Assembly (NCBI RefSeq): GCF_030936135.1
Contig: NC_082604.1
Span: 62,001-126,000 of the forward strand
Reading direction: 5' to 3'
Length of the DNA: 64,000 bases
Source: Gavia stellata
Taxonomy: Eukaryota > Chordata > Aves > Gaviiformes > Gaviidae
The notes under the pieces are model-generated. The model was given only the letters and a program-made list of their open reading frames with translations. It was not told the DNA's origin and did no database searches. Both the position numbers and the translations under genes were made by a program. The number at the start of each line of letters is the position of its first letter. The stretch's first letter is position 1. Shown piece after piece: positions 35,690 to 46,813 of this stretch.

Positions 35690-36920
35690 CATCCGCTGGC
35701 GGGGTGACCTTATCCTAGAAGGGTATCTAATGAGTGAAACAGGACTTTCCCTTTGTGAACCCATGTTGACTGTGCCTGGTGATTGCATTATTCTTTTAAA
35801 GCCTTTCAAGAGGACCCAGTACCATCGTCTCCAGTAGTTTTCCAGGAACTGAGGTTAGACTCACAGGTCTGTAGGTTCCTGGGTCCCAAGACCTTTGGCA
35901 GATGATGGAGAGGGGTCCTGCCATAACATCTGCCATCTCCTTCAGTACTCTGCGGTGAATCCCATCAGGCCCCATGGACTTGTGAGCATTCAGCTGATAC
36001 AGCGGGCCCCTGACAGCTTCACTATTCCACAAATGGAAAGTCACTGTTCCCACACTCGTGCTCCACCGAGTCAGGGGACCGGGCAGCCCAAGGTTTATCA
36101 GTATTATTAAAGGCTGAGGCAAAAAAATGCATTGAATGCCTCTGCTTTTTCTCCGTCCCTATCAGTCAGGTGACCGTCTTCAACAAGCGGTCTTCTGCCC
36201 CGCTCGCTTGATTTCCGACACAGGGGAATTGCCTGCTTCTGACCTTATCAAAGGTGCTTCTTAAAGACTGACCAGCACTCGCCGACTCCTGAGCCCTCAA
36301 CAGCCCTCACCCAGGGGACTCTGCTAAGTACCTCCCTGAATAACGGAACGTTTGCTCTCTCAAAATGCAGCATAGCAACTCTGCTGTCCTTTCTCATGAC
36401 ACTGACAATTTTAAACCCAACCGTTTCATGATCACTGTGGCCAAGAGCATCCCATCTCCCACGAGTCCTCCTCCATTCCCAACCAGCAAGTCTAGCAGGG
36501 CATCTTTCCTAGTTGGCTCCCTGAGTACTTGTGACAAGAAGTTCTGTCCCACAAACTTCAGGAACTTCCCAGACCTGCTCGTCACAGCAGTATGGTATTC
36601 CCCGCTGGGGCCTGGGGACATGAAATCCCCCATACGGACACGGGCTGCCCATCCAGAGATTTCTCCTAATTGCCTGTAGAATAACTCCCCAGCGCTGGCA
36701 TCCCGGCTGGGCGATGGCTAGCAGACACCCACTACAACATCTGCTTTGCTTTCCATCCCCCTCATCCTCACCCAGAGGCTCTCGATCACGTCATCGCCGC
36801 CTGTAAGGGCTCTACCATCAAACCTCTCCCTCACATACAGCGCGACACCTCCACCTCGCCTGCCCTGCCCACCCCTCCTGAACAGCCTGGACCCTCCATC
36901 CTAGCAGGACCCCTTCCACC
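35690..36920 (-). mobile_element. CR1 LINE fragment
   Basis: Minus-strand CR1 ORF2: endonuclease part at about 36900-36390 (LREPTRKDALLDLLVGN near 36500) then RT at about 36120-35760 (KSMGPDGIHRRVLKEMADV near 35970, TYRPVSLTSVPGKLLE near 35830). Both ends truncated; frames broken. Confidence 0.85.
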
Positions 36921-37165
36921 AAGTCCCACTAATCCCAAGGATATCCCAGCTCTGGGAAGGCACCAAGGCTTCCGGCCAAAGGCACCTACACCCACAGCCC
37001 CTGACAGCCGCCTGCCAGGGCCGGGGTGGCCCAGCCCCCCTTAACCCTTTCCCTCCCCAGGAGGAGCTGGGGAGGCTGTTGGGGCGGGGCGGAACACGGG
37101 GAGCCCCCGCATTCCCTCCTGGGAGACGCCAGAGAGTCCTTAGCAGCCAACAGCCACAACGGACC

Positions 37166-38782
37166 ATGGCGCTGCCACCGCTGCGGCTCCCAGCGCGTGG
37201 GCCCTGGGCCCCCCCGGCACCCTGGCTCCTTCAGCCTTTTGTGCTCCCCAAAACCTTCTACCCCCGAGGTAGGGACCCACCCCGACCCCTGCAGCCCGGG
37301 ACGCTCTTGGGGGCAAGAGCGGAGGTGACCGATGGCCATCGCTCCTGTCTCTCTTGCAGGCTCACCCAACCTGTGCCAACTGCCCGGGCAGGAGCAGCTC
37401 TTCCCTGCAGCCTGGGCACCCCCAGTGGGGGTGGCCCCCCAGGCCCCCCAGGCCCCCCAGGCACCACCAGCAGGTATGGCACCCCTCTCTGCTCGGGCAC
37501 CCCGCCACCTTCGGCACCTTCAGCACCCCCGACCCCTGGGCACTCCCAGGATCCCCCCACCACCCCCAAGCACTCCCAGCATCCCCACCACCCCTGTCCC
37601 CCCCGGCAGATATGGCACAGGGCTTCAGCAAGCCCGGGCGACCATCCCCTGCCCTTGCCTGGGTGACGGGCACCCACTAAATCCCATTTCCACAGAACTT
37701 CCCAAATCCTTGGGGCCACCTCTCCCATTTCAGTCCCCTGGAAGTGAGTCTCCTTCCCCGATTTGCAATCCCGTCCCGCTGGCACAGCAGCTCACCCCGC
37801 GGCGAGCACCCCGGCCACAAGCTCCCCACGTGCCTGGCGCAGAGCCGGGGGACCTCGGCCATCGGGGCCGGCTCAGCGGGTGCCCTTGGAAGGTCCCCCC
37901 GGCCCAGCACGGCTCCCTCTCCCCTACACAGGTCTGCAGAGGGCTCCATGCGGCTGCTGCTTCCACCCCCGGCTCTTCCACATCCCATGGACGAGCACCC
38001 ACCTGCCTCCACTGGCCACGGCCACGCTTGGCCGCGCTGCTGCTTCTCTGCCGGGTGCTGCTCTGTGGGGTCCCGGGGGCTGCGGGACCCCCCCGGCCTG
38101 GGCAGCCCCTCGGAGCCCCCAGGGACAGCCGCAACACCTCCCACCCTGCACCCAGCAGGGGAGAGCGGTGACCCCAGCCCCCCCGCTGCTGCCGACGTCC
38201 ATCCCCGGCTACCAGCAGATCCAGGGGCAGCCCGCAGAGACCAAGACCTCCGGCAGTGCCACCCCCAGGGCAGCACCCCCGGGAAGCAACATCCCCCCGG
38301 GCAGCGACGTCCCCCCCAGCCCCTCTGCTGCCCCCCACGAGCAAGCCCTGGGGGACCCCACAGGAGACCTTGCCGTGGCCGAGGAGGTCCTTCTTGAGGA
38401 GGCCCTGAGGCTCTTTGGTTGCTCCCCGGACGCGGTGGGGGTCAGCCAGGACGCTCCCAGCAGCGGCCCCAGGCCTGGGGACCCTGGTGGCACCGGCGCA
38501 GCCATCCCCCACTGCGACTTCGCCTCGCTCTCCCTGCCCGAGGAGCTGCTCAGCCCCGACTACAGCGTCCCCGAGACCGCCGACGCCATCCTCAGCCTGG
38601 AAGAGTTCATCATGGGGCTGGAGCCCCAGGAGCCGTGGGGGGATGAGGGCAGGGACCTGCCACCGTCCCAGCCTGCCACGGCAGAGAAGCGGGGGAAGAA
38701 GCGGGACAAGAGCACCTCGCCAAAGCCAGCCAGCAAACGCAGGGCTCTCACCGGCAGCACGGGGGTGGCGGGGGGGGATTAG
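37166..38782 (+). CDS. PRR22: Proline-rich protein 22-like (PRR22), four exons
   Basis: Exons 37166-37268, 37360-37473, 37696-37743 and 37932-38782 join with matching phases into 371 codons plus TAG. The ATG sits in a good context (GGACCATGG). Domains: a Pro-rich N-terminus (FYPRGSPN, then GVAPQAPQAPQAP), a conserved-looking QRAPCGCCFHPRLFHIPW block opening exon 4, a long low-complexity Pro/Gly/Ser middle, then VLLEEALRLFGCSPD and LPEELLSPDYSVPE, and a basic tail (KRGKKRDKSTSPKPASKRR). These blocks are what I remember of vertebrate PRR22; its molecular function is not established. The basic tail suggests nuclear localisation (inference). Exon 3 (48 nt) is the least certain. GC content is extreme, typical of avian genes often missed in assemblies. 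No frame break seen. Confidence 0.72.
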
Positions 38783-38901
38783 ACCCACAGCAGGGGTGAG
38801 AGGGAGATGGGGGGAGTGGGGGTGGGGGAGGAGGGCTGGGTATTTGGGGAGGGGGGGTGTGTTATAGTAGATTTGATGAGGCCGCTTCTCTTGTTTTCTT
38901 C

Positions 38902-38907
38902 ATTAAA
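38902..38907 (+). terminator. Poly(A) signal ATTAAA of the PRR22-like gene
   Basis: ATTAAA 120 bases after the TAG, in a T-rich pocket after a G-rich 3' UTR, the common second-choice poly(A) hexamer. Confidence 0.6.
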
Positions 38908-38919
38908 AGCCATTTCTCC

Positions 38920-40077
38920 TGAACTACTCCGTGCCTGTGTGGGAGCGGGAGGAAGCGCAGGGGGCACCGGGAAAGGGCACCCAAGAGGTGCAAAAGCCCC
39001 ACAGAGCCCCACAGCAGAGCCGGCGAGCCCCAAAGGGCACCGAGCCGCCCCCAGGGCTGAGTCACCAGCAGCGGGGCAGACAATGGCGGCAGCCGGGGGA
39101 CTGCCCTGTCCCCTTCCCCAGGGGAAGCAGCCCTTTGGCAGGGGAGCCAGGACAGACGGGTCCCTGCACGACTCACGGACACGGCCCCACGCAGAAAGCA
39201 GCATGGAGTCCCTGGGACAAGGACAGACCCTGGGGGCCAGGCTGGGGATGGACACACATGACAACGGGGGCTGCAATGCCTTCGTCCTCAAGACGACCAG
39301 AGTCCCCTCCAGCAGGGTCAGGGCTCAGTGCAAAGCCCTTCAAAGCCTCAAGACAATCACACCCTTCCTTGGGTCCCACCGTGCTCCACTCCGGAGCCAG
39401 CTCTGCCTCACTGCCCAGCAAAATAACCCCAAATCACCCCAAGAATGGTGAGGGACGGAGCTGCAGGCCAGGCAGGGACCCTCCTCCCCTTGTCTGGCTG
39501 CATCTTGGGCAGACACAAGACCAGGAAGGTGACAAAAAAAACAGGAAGAAAAAAAATCACTGCACCGGCCAGAAAGTGCCTGGAAACTTCATCTCTCTTT
39601 GTCCCCCTTTTCCCATCCCAGCTCCACAACCTGGGGCCAATGCAGCCAACGGCACCTTCGGGAAGTGGCCTCACCTTTCCGTCTCTGGCTTGCAGAAGGT
39701 GCAGGGTGAGGTCCCTGTCGGGGCAGTCCCCCAGTGCCAGGGGTCAGGGGGATAAGCCCCTTCCTTAGGGCAGTCCCAGTGATCCCGCTGGGGTGGTGGG
39801 AGCCGCTCGGGACCGCGGGCAGGCACAGTCCCGTTGGCGTCAGCATGGCACGGTGCAGCTCCCGCTCCCGCTGCTGCTCAGCGTCTCGCCTCGCACGCTG
39901 ACCCGCCCCGAGCATCCTCCTTGCCCCAAAACTCCCGTCCCCTGGAGCAGCTGCACCGCCACCGCCCACAGCTCTCGGGGGCCACAGAGACTTCTTCTGC
40001 TCCAGGGAAGGAGGAAAACAGCAGAAAAGAAAAAGCCCACAACCCAAACTTCAGGGCGGACCAAAAGTTAAAGCGTC
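38920..40077. other. Intergenic spacer, nothing recognised
   Basis: GC-moderate DNA downstream of PRR22-like with no family resemblance and no repeat that I can name; an A-rich run occurs near 39534-39556. Confidence 0.4.
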
Positions 40078-40590
40078 TTCTTAAGGGCATTGTCCAAATT
40101 GACTCCTATCCTGAGCCTGCTGCCCACCAGCACCCCCAGACCCCTTTCTGCAGGGCTGCTCTCCAGCCACTCCTCTCCCAGTTTAGACCTGTGCCCGGCG
40201 TAATACTCTCCCAGCTGCAGAAGCCGGCACTTGGACTTGTTCAGTATCGTGCCGCTGACAATTGCCCAATGCTCCCATCTCTCCAGATCCCTCTGCAAGG
40301 CCTCTTGTCCCTCAAGAGAGTCAACAGCACCGCCCAGTTTGGGAGCGTCAGCAAGCTTGCCAACGGGGCATTCACCTCCCGCATCCAGACCATGGATCAA
40401 AACAGTGAACAGCACCGGCCCTAGGACTGAGCCCTGAGGAACGCCGCTGGCGACCGGTATTCCCCGCTGGTGCCCAGGAAGTTGAAATCCCCCATACAGA
40501 CATGGGCTGCCCATCCAGAGATTTCTCCTAATTGCCTGTAGAAGAACTCCTCAGTGCCGGCATCCCGGCTGGGCGCCAACACATTTTTCT
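40078..40590 (-). mobile_element. CR1 LINE fragment with internal deletion
   Basis: Minus strand: endonuclease remnant (HVCMGDFNFLGT near 40490) joins directly to the RT region (IPVASGVPQGSVLGPVLF near 40430, GTILNKSKCRLLQLGEYYAG near 40240). The sequence between the domains is lost. Truncated at both ends. Confidence 0.85.
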
Positions 40591-40830
40591 CGATCCCTCT
40601 GGCAGCAGAGTGCAGGCCACGATTTGCTTTCACATGGAGGGGTGTCCAGTACACCTGGAATCGACTGCCCCAAGGCTGGGAACATAGTCCTGCCGTTTGT
40701 CATGGATGGATACAGACTGCACTGGAGCAAGGTGAAGCTCCCGAACACCTGCAGTGCATTGATGACATCATTGTGTGGGGCAACACAGCGGAGGAAGTGT
40801 TTGAGAAGGGGAGAAGAGTAATAATTTAAT
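40575..40830 (+). pseudogene. Retroviral reverse transcriptase fragment
   Basis: Reads FAFTWRGVQYTWNRLPQGW (fingers/palm region of retroviral RT) followed by LQCIDDIIVWGNTAEEVFEKG. The YxDD catalytic box is changed to CIDD (TGC where Tyr is usual); the two aspartates remain. It abuts CR1 on the left and loses similarity at about 40830. Same orientation as the integrase and env downstream, so probably one provirus. Confidence 0.8.
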
Positions 40831-41030
40831 AATACTGATAGACCTTGCGCGTGTGTGTGTCTGTGTGCACACGCGCACTTCTGGAGACTTTCTTGCGATG
40901 ACAACTGCTCTGCTGGGAGTTCTTATTGTTGCACTCATTTGAGTTTGCTTACGCAGTCAAAAATCGCTCAAGCAAAATCACTACTGATCACTGTGCAAGT
41001 GGGAATCGTTCAGGTGACAGTTACATGTGC

Positions 41031-41168
41031 TGTATCTGGAACCAGATCATAGCAACGGAATTCAGGTATCCTTGAGGACGGAGATGGAAACTCACCCTGG
41101 TCACTAGGATCCGCATCCTGGTGAAGACAATGGTACTGTACAAGAACCTTCAAGTAGACAGTAACCTG
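41031..41168 (+). repeat. 138-bp LTR-edge fragment
   Basis: TGTATCTGGAACCAGAT onward aligns with 43011-43150 up to AACCTG, then switches to integrase sequence. Interpreted as the remaining edge of a 5' LTR fused to pol by deletion; it is the most A/T-shifted of the three copies. Confidence 0.65.
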
Positions 41169-41175
41169 TTTAGGT

Positions 41176-41690
41176 TAGTGTTAGCAGACGTGTTTTCAGG
41201 GTGGCCAGAAGCTTGCCCTTGCTACGTCAAGAAACTCAGCTTAAGCGGGTGGATGTTTGACCAATGGCTTTAAGGAGAATTACAATTACCCCTCGAGCAA
41301 GGGAAGGAGTAAGGCCTTTTGAAATAGTAATGGAAAACCCCATACGGTCAGAAGCACAGGTAACCAAAGTGACCAAATGCATGTTATAGGGGAAGGAATG
41401 TTGAGAAATGATTCGCTGTCCCTTTCGCGTGTTTTATCATCCTTACAGAGGTACTTCAGTCAGGGAGCTCCTTTGCCCCTGGATTCACCAGTACACAATT
41501 TTCAACCTGGAGACTTGGTTTATATTCGCACCTGGAAGGATGAGCCGCTGAGAGAGAAGTGGAAAGGACCCTCTACAACCCTACTGACCACCTAGAGCGC
41601 TGTGAAGGTAGAAGGAATCAACTCCTGGATCCACTACACGCGAGTCCACCAGAACCCGAAGACAAGTGGAGAGCCGTTCCGGCGGGACCC
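41176..41690 (+). pseudogene. Retroviral integrase remnant
   Basis: Starts with a core-domain piece (LVLADVFSGWPEACP) and after frame breaks has the C-terminal segment FQPGDLVYIRTWKDEPLREK then a GPSTTLLTT and KVEGINSWIHYTRVH continuation. This is the gammaretrovirus-type integrase C-terminus. Frame shifts and a stop after TLLTT show it is dead. It overlaps the start of env closely, as in intact proviruses. Confidence 0.8.
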
Positions 41691-41725
41691 TTGAAAACTG
41701 TACTATTGCGTAATCGGGTTGCAAA

Positions 41726-42310
41726 ATGAAAAGCTATCTGGTTTTGTTTCTTTTCCAGGTTGGAGGTACGAATGTGTTTTTCCCAAAATGGGACAGATCT
41801 GGAAATGTTTGGGAAAGCTTGGCAAGAAAACTAATAAATACCACCACCTTCTGTCTAGCCGGTGGAACCTCGGTAGAGGAAGTTTTCACCTCCTGCCTGT
41901 TAGGAGTACCTACTCCTCCGACGCTTTTGAAAAATTGTAACATTTTAAGATTTTTTAGTATCAATATGACATACGGCAGCATGTATCGTTGGGGAAAACC
42001 AACTAAAATCAGGGAAAAAGGTAAGCTAAGAGTGAGAGTTAAGGGCATGTTTCCAGCTGAAAGTTGCGTTCAGTTTGTGAACTGCACTCCATGGTCTAAA
42101 TGTGAAAATCTTTCAAGATTCGAGTCCCCACTGAAATGTAATAAAACTGAGACAGTGAGTTATGCTTGGGCCCATGCTAAATTGCCAGTAGGATGGTTTC
42201 TTCTCTGTGGAAAGAGATCATATGCCTATATCCCTGCAAACGTCACTGGAGGACCATGCGCAATGGGAAGGTTAACAGCAACGTTACCAAAAAAAGGAAG
42301 GCTCACATGA
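41726..42310 (+). pseudogene. Retroviral env surface-subunit remnant
   Basis: 195-codon frame beginning with a hydrophobic signal-like stretch (MKSYLVLFLFQV), with many cysteines and N-glycosylation sequons (NTT, NMT, NCT, NLS, NKT, NVT). It ends at a TGA before the cleavage region; RRDK residues just downstream in another frame look like the furin-site area. Shorter than a full surface subunit, so internally deleted or decayed. Confidence 0.72.
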
Positions 42311-42398
42311 AAAGAAAACTGTTAGCCAGAAGAGACAAGTCTCTACTCTGTCTCCAGATTGTAACTCTCAACTGACATTATGGAGCCCTAGTGAAATC

Positions 42399-42854
42399 AT
42401 GGCAGCTGCCATCCTTGCACCTGCAGTTGGGGTAGCTATGAATTATCACAGTATAAAGAGCGAATTAGCCAAAACTACTAACTTTCCTTCCCAGGCGCTC
42501 ACTGCCTTGGGAGAAGAGATGACGCAAATTAGAGAAGCCACATCAGAAAACCGAGCAACTATGGACTCTCTGCTTTTAAGACATACCCATGGATGTGAGG
42601 AATTTAAAGGAATGTGTTGTTTTAATTTGACAGACTATTGTCAGATCACAGAAGAAAAGATCCAACAGTTGAAAGAATTAGCGGAAAACACCAAAGAGAG
42701 AGAAGGCTTGGATTTTTCTTGGCTGACATCCTGGTTGCCCAGTTTTGGATGGTTAAAGCAGCTGTTTATAGCTGGCCTCCTCCTGGTATTTAGGATTCTG
42801 ATCAGCTGTTGCATGATACAATGCTCACCTTTAGGTTCTAATTGGCTGAAATAA
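42399..42854 (+). pseudogene. Retroviral env transmembrane subunit, gamma type
   Basis: 152-codon frame: hydrophobic fusion-peptide-like start (AAAILAPAVGVAMNY), a coiled-coil heptad region, then CEEFKGMCC, a CX6CC motif typical of gamma-type (covalently linked) env proteins, a Trp-rich membrane-proximal part and an anchor near residues 121-137 (LFIAGLLLVFRILISCC). It is out of frame with the surface part, so env is broken in two. The TM domain itself is intact to the tail. Confidence 0.8.
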
Positions 42855-42993
42855 TCTCTCAGAAAAAGCCTTCAAATAATATTTTAATGGTGCAAAAAGA
42901 AATTAACCCCTTTGTTCACAAGATCGAACAGAAGGCAATGGAAATTAAGGAGGTTGAGACTTGTGGGAATTGTAAAACATATCCATAAGCCTC

Positions 42994-43006
42994 AAAAGGG
43001 GGGAAA
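42994..43006 (+). other. Polypurine tract of the plus-strand provirus
   Basis: AAAAGGGGGGAAA just upstream of TGTATCTGG at 43011, the standard PPT/LTR junction, fixes the left edge of the 3' LTR. Confidence 0.75.
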
Positions 43007-43010
43007 TTGC

Positions 43011-44882
43011 TGTATCTGGAACCAGATTATAGCAATGGAATTCAGGTATCCCTGAGGACGGGGACGGAGACTCACCCTGGTCGCTGGGATACGTGTCCTG
43101 GTGAAGACAACGGTGCTGTGCGAGGGCCTTCGAGTGGGCAACAACCTGCTGAGTGTGTGCGATGGCGTGTGGGGACGTGGCAGTTGTTGTGGAGAAGGAG
43201 TCTGGGATTTCATCAAGACTGGGATCCTAAACTAACCTCAGTTAGTGATTTTAATAGTAAAAATGCCCCCCTCGGAGGAGATTTTAGGTGCAAGTACAGG
43301 CCCACCTCAGTGTCACGAGTGACATTAAAATGAAGACAGGCGCAGACGGACTTTGGTGTGAGCGACCAGTCCGTGACTGCGACGTGGTTCTGTCTCTGTC
43401 GCTGTTCCCTACGGAGGACCCCGCGTGTGTCCCAGGGGTGCGCTGGCTGATGGGCAGTGCCCGGCACCCCGCTCTGCAGAGCGGCGACACGGACCGAGGT
43501 CTCGGCCCCCGGTGCTGACGGGCGTTGTGCACAGCGGGCGAAGAGCCCCGGTGTAGGGACCGGGACCGCACCCGCAGCCCGCCCGGCCCCGCCGCCTCCC
43601 GCGGCCCCCACCCGCGCCCCCGCCCGCCCCTTCTCCCCCGCGGCTCTGTCCCCGCGGCAGCGGCAGCGGGATGGCGCTGCTGCCCGTCCCCAGCGTGCGG
43701 GGCAGGGCTGCGCACACGGAGCCCGAGGGGTCCCGTCCCGGCACACAGAGCCCGGCGGAGACCTGCGCGGGGGACGGGCGGGAGCGGCGGCAGCAGGAAA
43801 ACGCTCCCGAGCCGGTCCCCTCCCGGGGCCGGCCCGGGCCGGGCTTCCCGAGCGGGGCGCGCCCCCGGGAGCGGGGCGAGCCCGGGCGCGGCTGGCTACC
43901 GAACCCGGCTGGCTACCGAGCCCGGCTGGCTACCGAGCCCGGCGGCGGGGCCGGGCCGGCCGGCAGCGCCGAGCACCGGGCGCAGTCTGCCGCGGGTGCG
44001 GCCGAGGGCCGGCGCGGGCTTCGTCCCGGCCGGCACCGTGCGCCTCCGGGGAGCGCCGGGACGGCGGCAGCCGGCTCAGCCCCTCGGCCTCGGCGTCCTC
44101 GTCGCCGCCCGGGACACGGGGACCCCCGGGGCGCTCCCCGGCCCCCGCCAGCGTCCCGCCCCGCCCGCCCCTGCCGCTGCGCCCCGACCGGCCGGGGGGG
44201 CTCGGCTCGACTCAGCTCGGGTCGTTTCGTCTTCGCTCCGCTCCGCTCCGACTCTGCTGAGCTGGGCTCGGCTCGGCTCGGCCCGGCCCGGCGGGACTCG
44301 GCGGGGCGGGTCTGGGCCGGGCCCGGTGCCGGTGCCGCAGCCCCCGCCCAGGCGAACCGGCCCGGGCGCTGCCCACGCAGGAGCTCTCCTCGGGCGGGTC
44401 CCGGGACACCCCTGCCGAGCTCCGCCGAACCCCCCTCGCTGGGCGGCAGCCGGCAGGACCGAGAGACCCCGGCGGGCGCAGGGCAGAGGCGCGGCGGTCC
44501 CGGCCCGCCCCTCCCCGCCCCTCCCCGCCCCTCCCGGGACAGAGGGGTCCGCAGCGGCTGTCCCGGGGCTGCTGCCCCACGCCCACCCGTGCGGCGGCAC
44601 CGAAGCGGGTGGAAGAGGCCCCCGGCTGCCGACCCCAAACGCGCCCCCCCGCAGGAGCTCCCGGAGCGAGGGGGCCCTGGCCGGGGACGCCCGGCGGGCT
44701 CCAGCCCCGGGACGCGGAGCATCTCCCGCGGGAGACGGTGCCGCCGCCGAGCCCCGCTGCGGGGAGCGGGGTGGGGAGCGTCCCGCCGGCGACCCCCCAC
44801 GTCCCGGGTGGGCAGCGCGCGCGCGCACCCGCGTGTGCATTTGCTTTTCCCCGTTTCGCAGCAGTTTGTAATAACGGGGCCG
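43011..44882 (+). repeat. GC-rich repeat, copy B (3' LTR edge plus 1.7 kb CpG-rich block)
   Basis: Starts exactly at the PPT-defined LTR edge and matches copy A to TTTGTAATAACGGGGCCG at about 44882. The first 300 bases are of mixed composition, the rest CpG-island-like with GGCTGGCTACCGAGC tandem units near 43890. No TATA/AATAAA pair in usual LTR spacing is obvious. Either an unusually long LTR or a duplicated GC block starting at the LTR edge. Confidence 0.8.
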
Positions 44883-45949
44883 GCCGGGGTGCAATTTCTC
44901 CTTAATAATGTCGTAATCCCGATTCTTTGCAGTAAAGCACATTATCATTAAATTGCCATGACGGCTCTGCTCCGCTCTGAATTGTTTATTGCATTGGGAT
45001 TTCAAGCGGAAAAAACCTCCAAGTCCAATTATCAAGAAAAAGCACCAAAAAAGGCAAAGTGTCCATTGGAAATGCTGAGAAACAGTTCAGTAACACCTGA
45101 ATATATTCCCTCTTTTTACTGTGAGACTCCAGCTCTGAACGGGGGGAAGCAGAATACAGAGATCCGGTAATAGCACACTATACCATCTTTAATTCTCAAT
45201 AAAACCTACGAAACTCATTAAAATATCCACTTGCCACACAGCTTTTTTGTCAATACGTAAGACACAGGAGCGTACAAACCGCATCACTTGTGTCTCACTG
45301 CAGCTGAAAAACATTTGGCAAAGCGAGCGCAAGTTCGCAGAGGCCAAGCAACCTCATCGCAGACAAGGGCGAGACCTCAACCTTCAGACAGGCGAGAGCG
45401 CAGCGCAATATGCAGCAAGCTGCAAATGCAGTGTTCTTCACTTACAGCACCTGAAAGCATTTCATTCCCATTTTTTCTATCCATTGCTGGGATGGGGTTG
45501 GTTTTTCCCCCCCACCTTCGAGCTGTATTAAACAACTTGGCTTACCTGGAGGTGCACGGCGCTTGTGTTCGAGCTTGTGCTGCGGGTTCTTCCTGCAAAG
45601 AAGAAAACAGGAAAAGCTCAGCTCGCCACCGTGCTCCACACTTCACAAGCTCTGAACTCCTCGGTGTTCTATGGATGATTTCCGTTTCTTTTTAAAATAA
45701 AATTCTGTGACCACAGTCTCTCAGCTCAGGGTGGAATGGAGGGTGGGAAAAAAAACACCAGATTAAAGGAGAGTTCCTAAAGAAGAGAATAAGAGTTCCT
45801 GCACACGAGTGCCTGGATAACACGGGATCTAATCGCTGGGATCAACCCCTGGTGAAGCTCAGGCGGAGCTGGGTACGGGGAAGGGAGTTAAAGCTGTGCA
45901 TTAAAGGCAGGGGAGGAGGGGTGACCCAGCACGCCCCTTCACGCCCCAC
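44883..45949. other. Spacer between GC blocks, weak exon candidate
   Basis: AT-richer DNA without a recognised family. On the minus strand 45592-45546 is flanked by a good acceptor (CTTTGCAG) and donor (CCAG|GTAAGC) and reads KNPQHKLEHKRRAPP; this could be an exon of a leftward gene starting in the next CpG island, but nothing else supports it. Confidence 0.3.
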
Positions 45950-46725
45950 TCCCCTCCCGGCCAAGGGACCGGATTCGCCCCTCGCCAAGCTCTGCCGCCG
46001 CGGCAGGGCTGGGTCTGGCCCCAGGGACGGTGCTGTACCTCCCGCTGTACGGGCGGCTGCTCCTTCGCCTCTCGAGCCGCCGGTGTCCCCGGGGAAACCC
46101 CGGCAGGGCCCCGCGGGAGGCGGCAGCGCGGGCGCCCGCTCGCCCCGTCTGCGCTCCGCGCTCGGCCCCCGGCGCTGCAGACCCGGGGGGGCGGCGGGGG
46201 GGAGCTGCCGGCTGCCGGCTGCCCTCCCGGCGCTTCCCCCCGGGCCGCGGAACCCCTCGCGGGGGGGTCCGCAGACTGCCCTCCCGCAGGCCGGGCGCTG
46301 CCGAGCGCCTCCCGCCGGCCCCGACGAGGGGGGAGAGCCGCCCCCGAGGAGGGGCCCCGCCGCGGAGGGCCGGTCCCGCCGGGCCCCCCGGCCCGCGCTG
46401 AGGGCGGCGGGGCGCTGCCGGAGCCCTCCCCGGCGCGGGAGGGGCGGGCGCGGTTCGGCGGAGGTGGGGGGGGGCGGCGCCTTCCCGCGGGGGTTCGGCT
46501 CCGCTTCTTCCCGGGGGGGAACGGCGTCTGGGAAAGGTCTTCTCCGCACGGAGCGGGGCGGGGGGGGCGGAGCAGACGCGGGGCTGGGGGGCGGCTGCGG
46601 AAGAAGCCCCGGCTGGAGGTGCTGGAGAGAAGGGGGGCCCTGCCTCCTTCCCTCGGGCCACCCCTCGGGTTGGCTCGCGGGGGGGGTGCGCGGGGCGAGG
46701 AGCCCCAGTTCAAGTCCCAGGTATG
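45950..46725. promoter_or_regulatory. CpG island, candidate promoter
   Basis: Dense CpG with GC boxes and no repeat identity to the other GC blocks by eye. A donor-like CCCAG|GTATGA lies at its right edge (about 46719) and splice-like signals lie on both sides, so it may serve a rightward and/or leftward transcript that I cannot identify. Confidence 0.5.
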
Positions 46726-46813
46726 AAATTCGTGTCTGATTTACTTCGTTTAGTTACTGACGGCTGTGGATCCTTCACCGACCTGTGTTTGCGATGCTTG
46801 TTTAGTGCTGAAA

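Noticed and set aside
43525-44951. Open frames of 427-449 residues in copy B
   Set aside because: Same GC effect; they run across the repeat edge and do not match the frame used in copy A.
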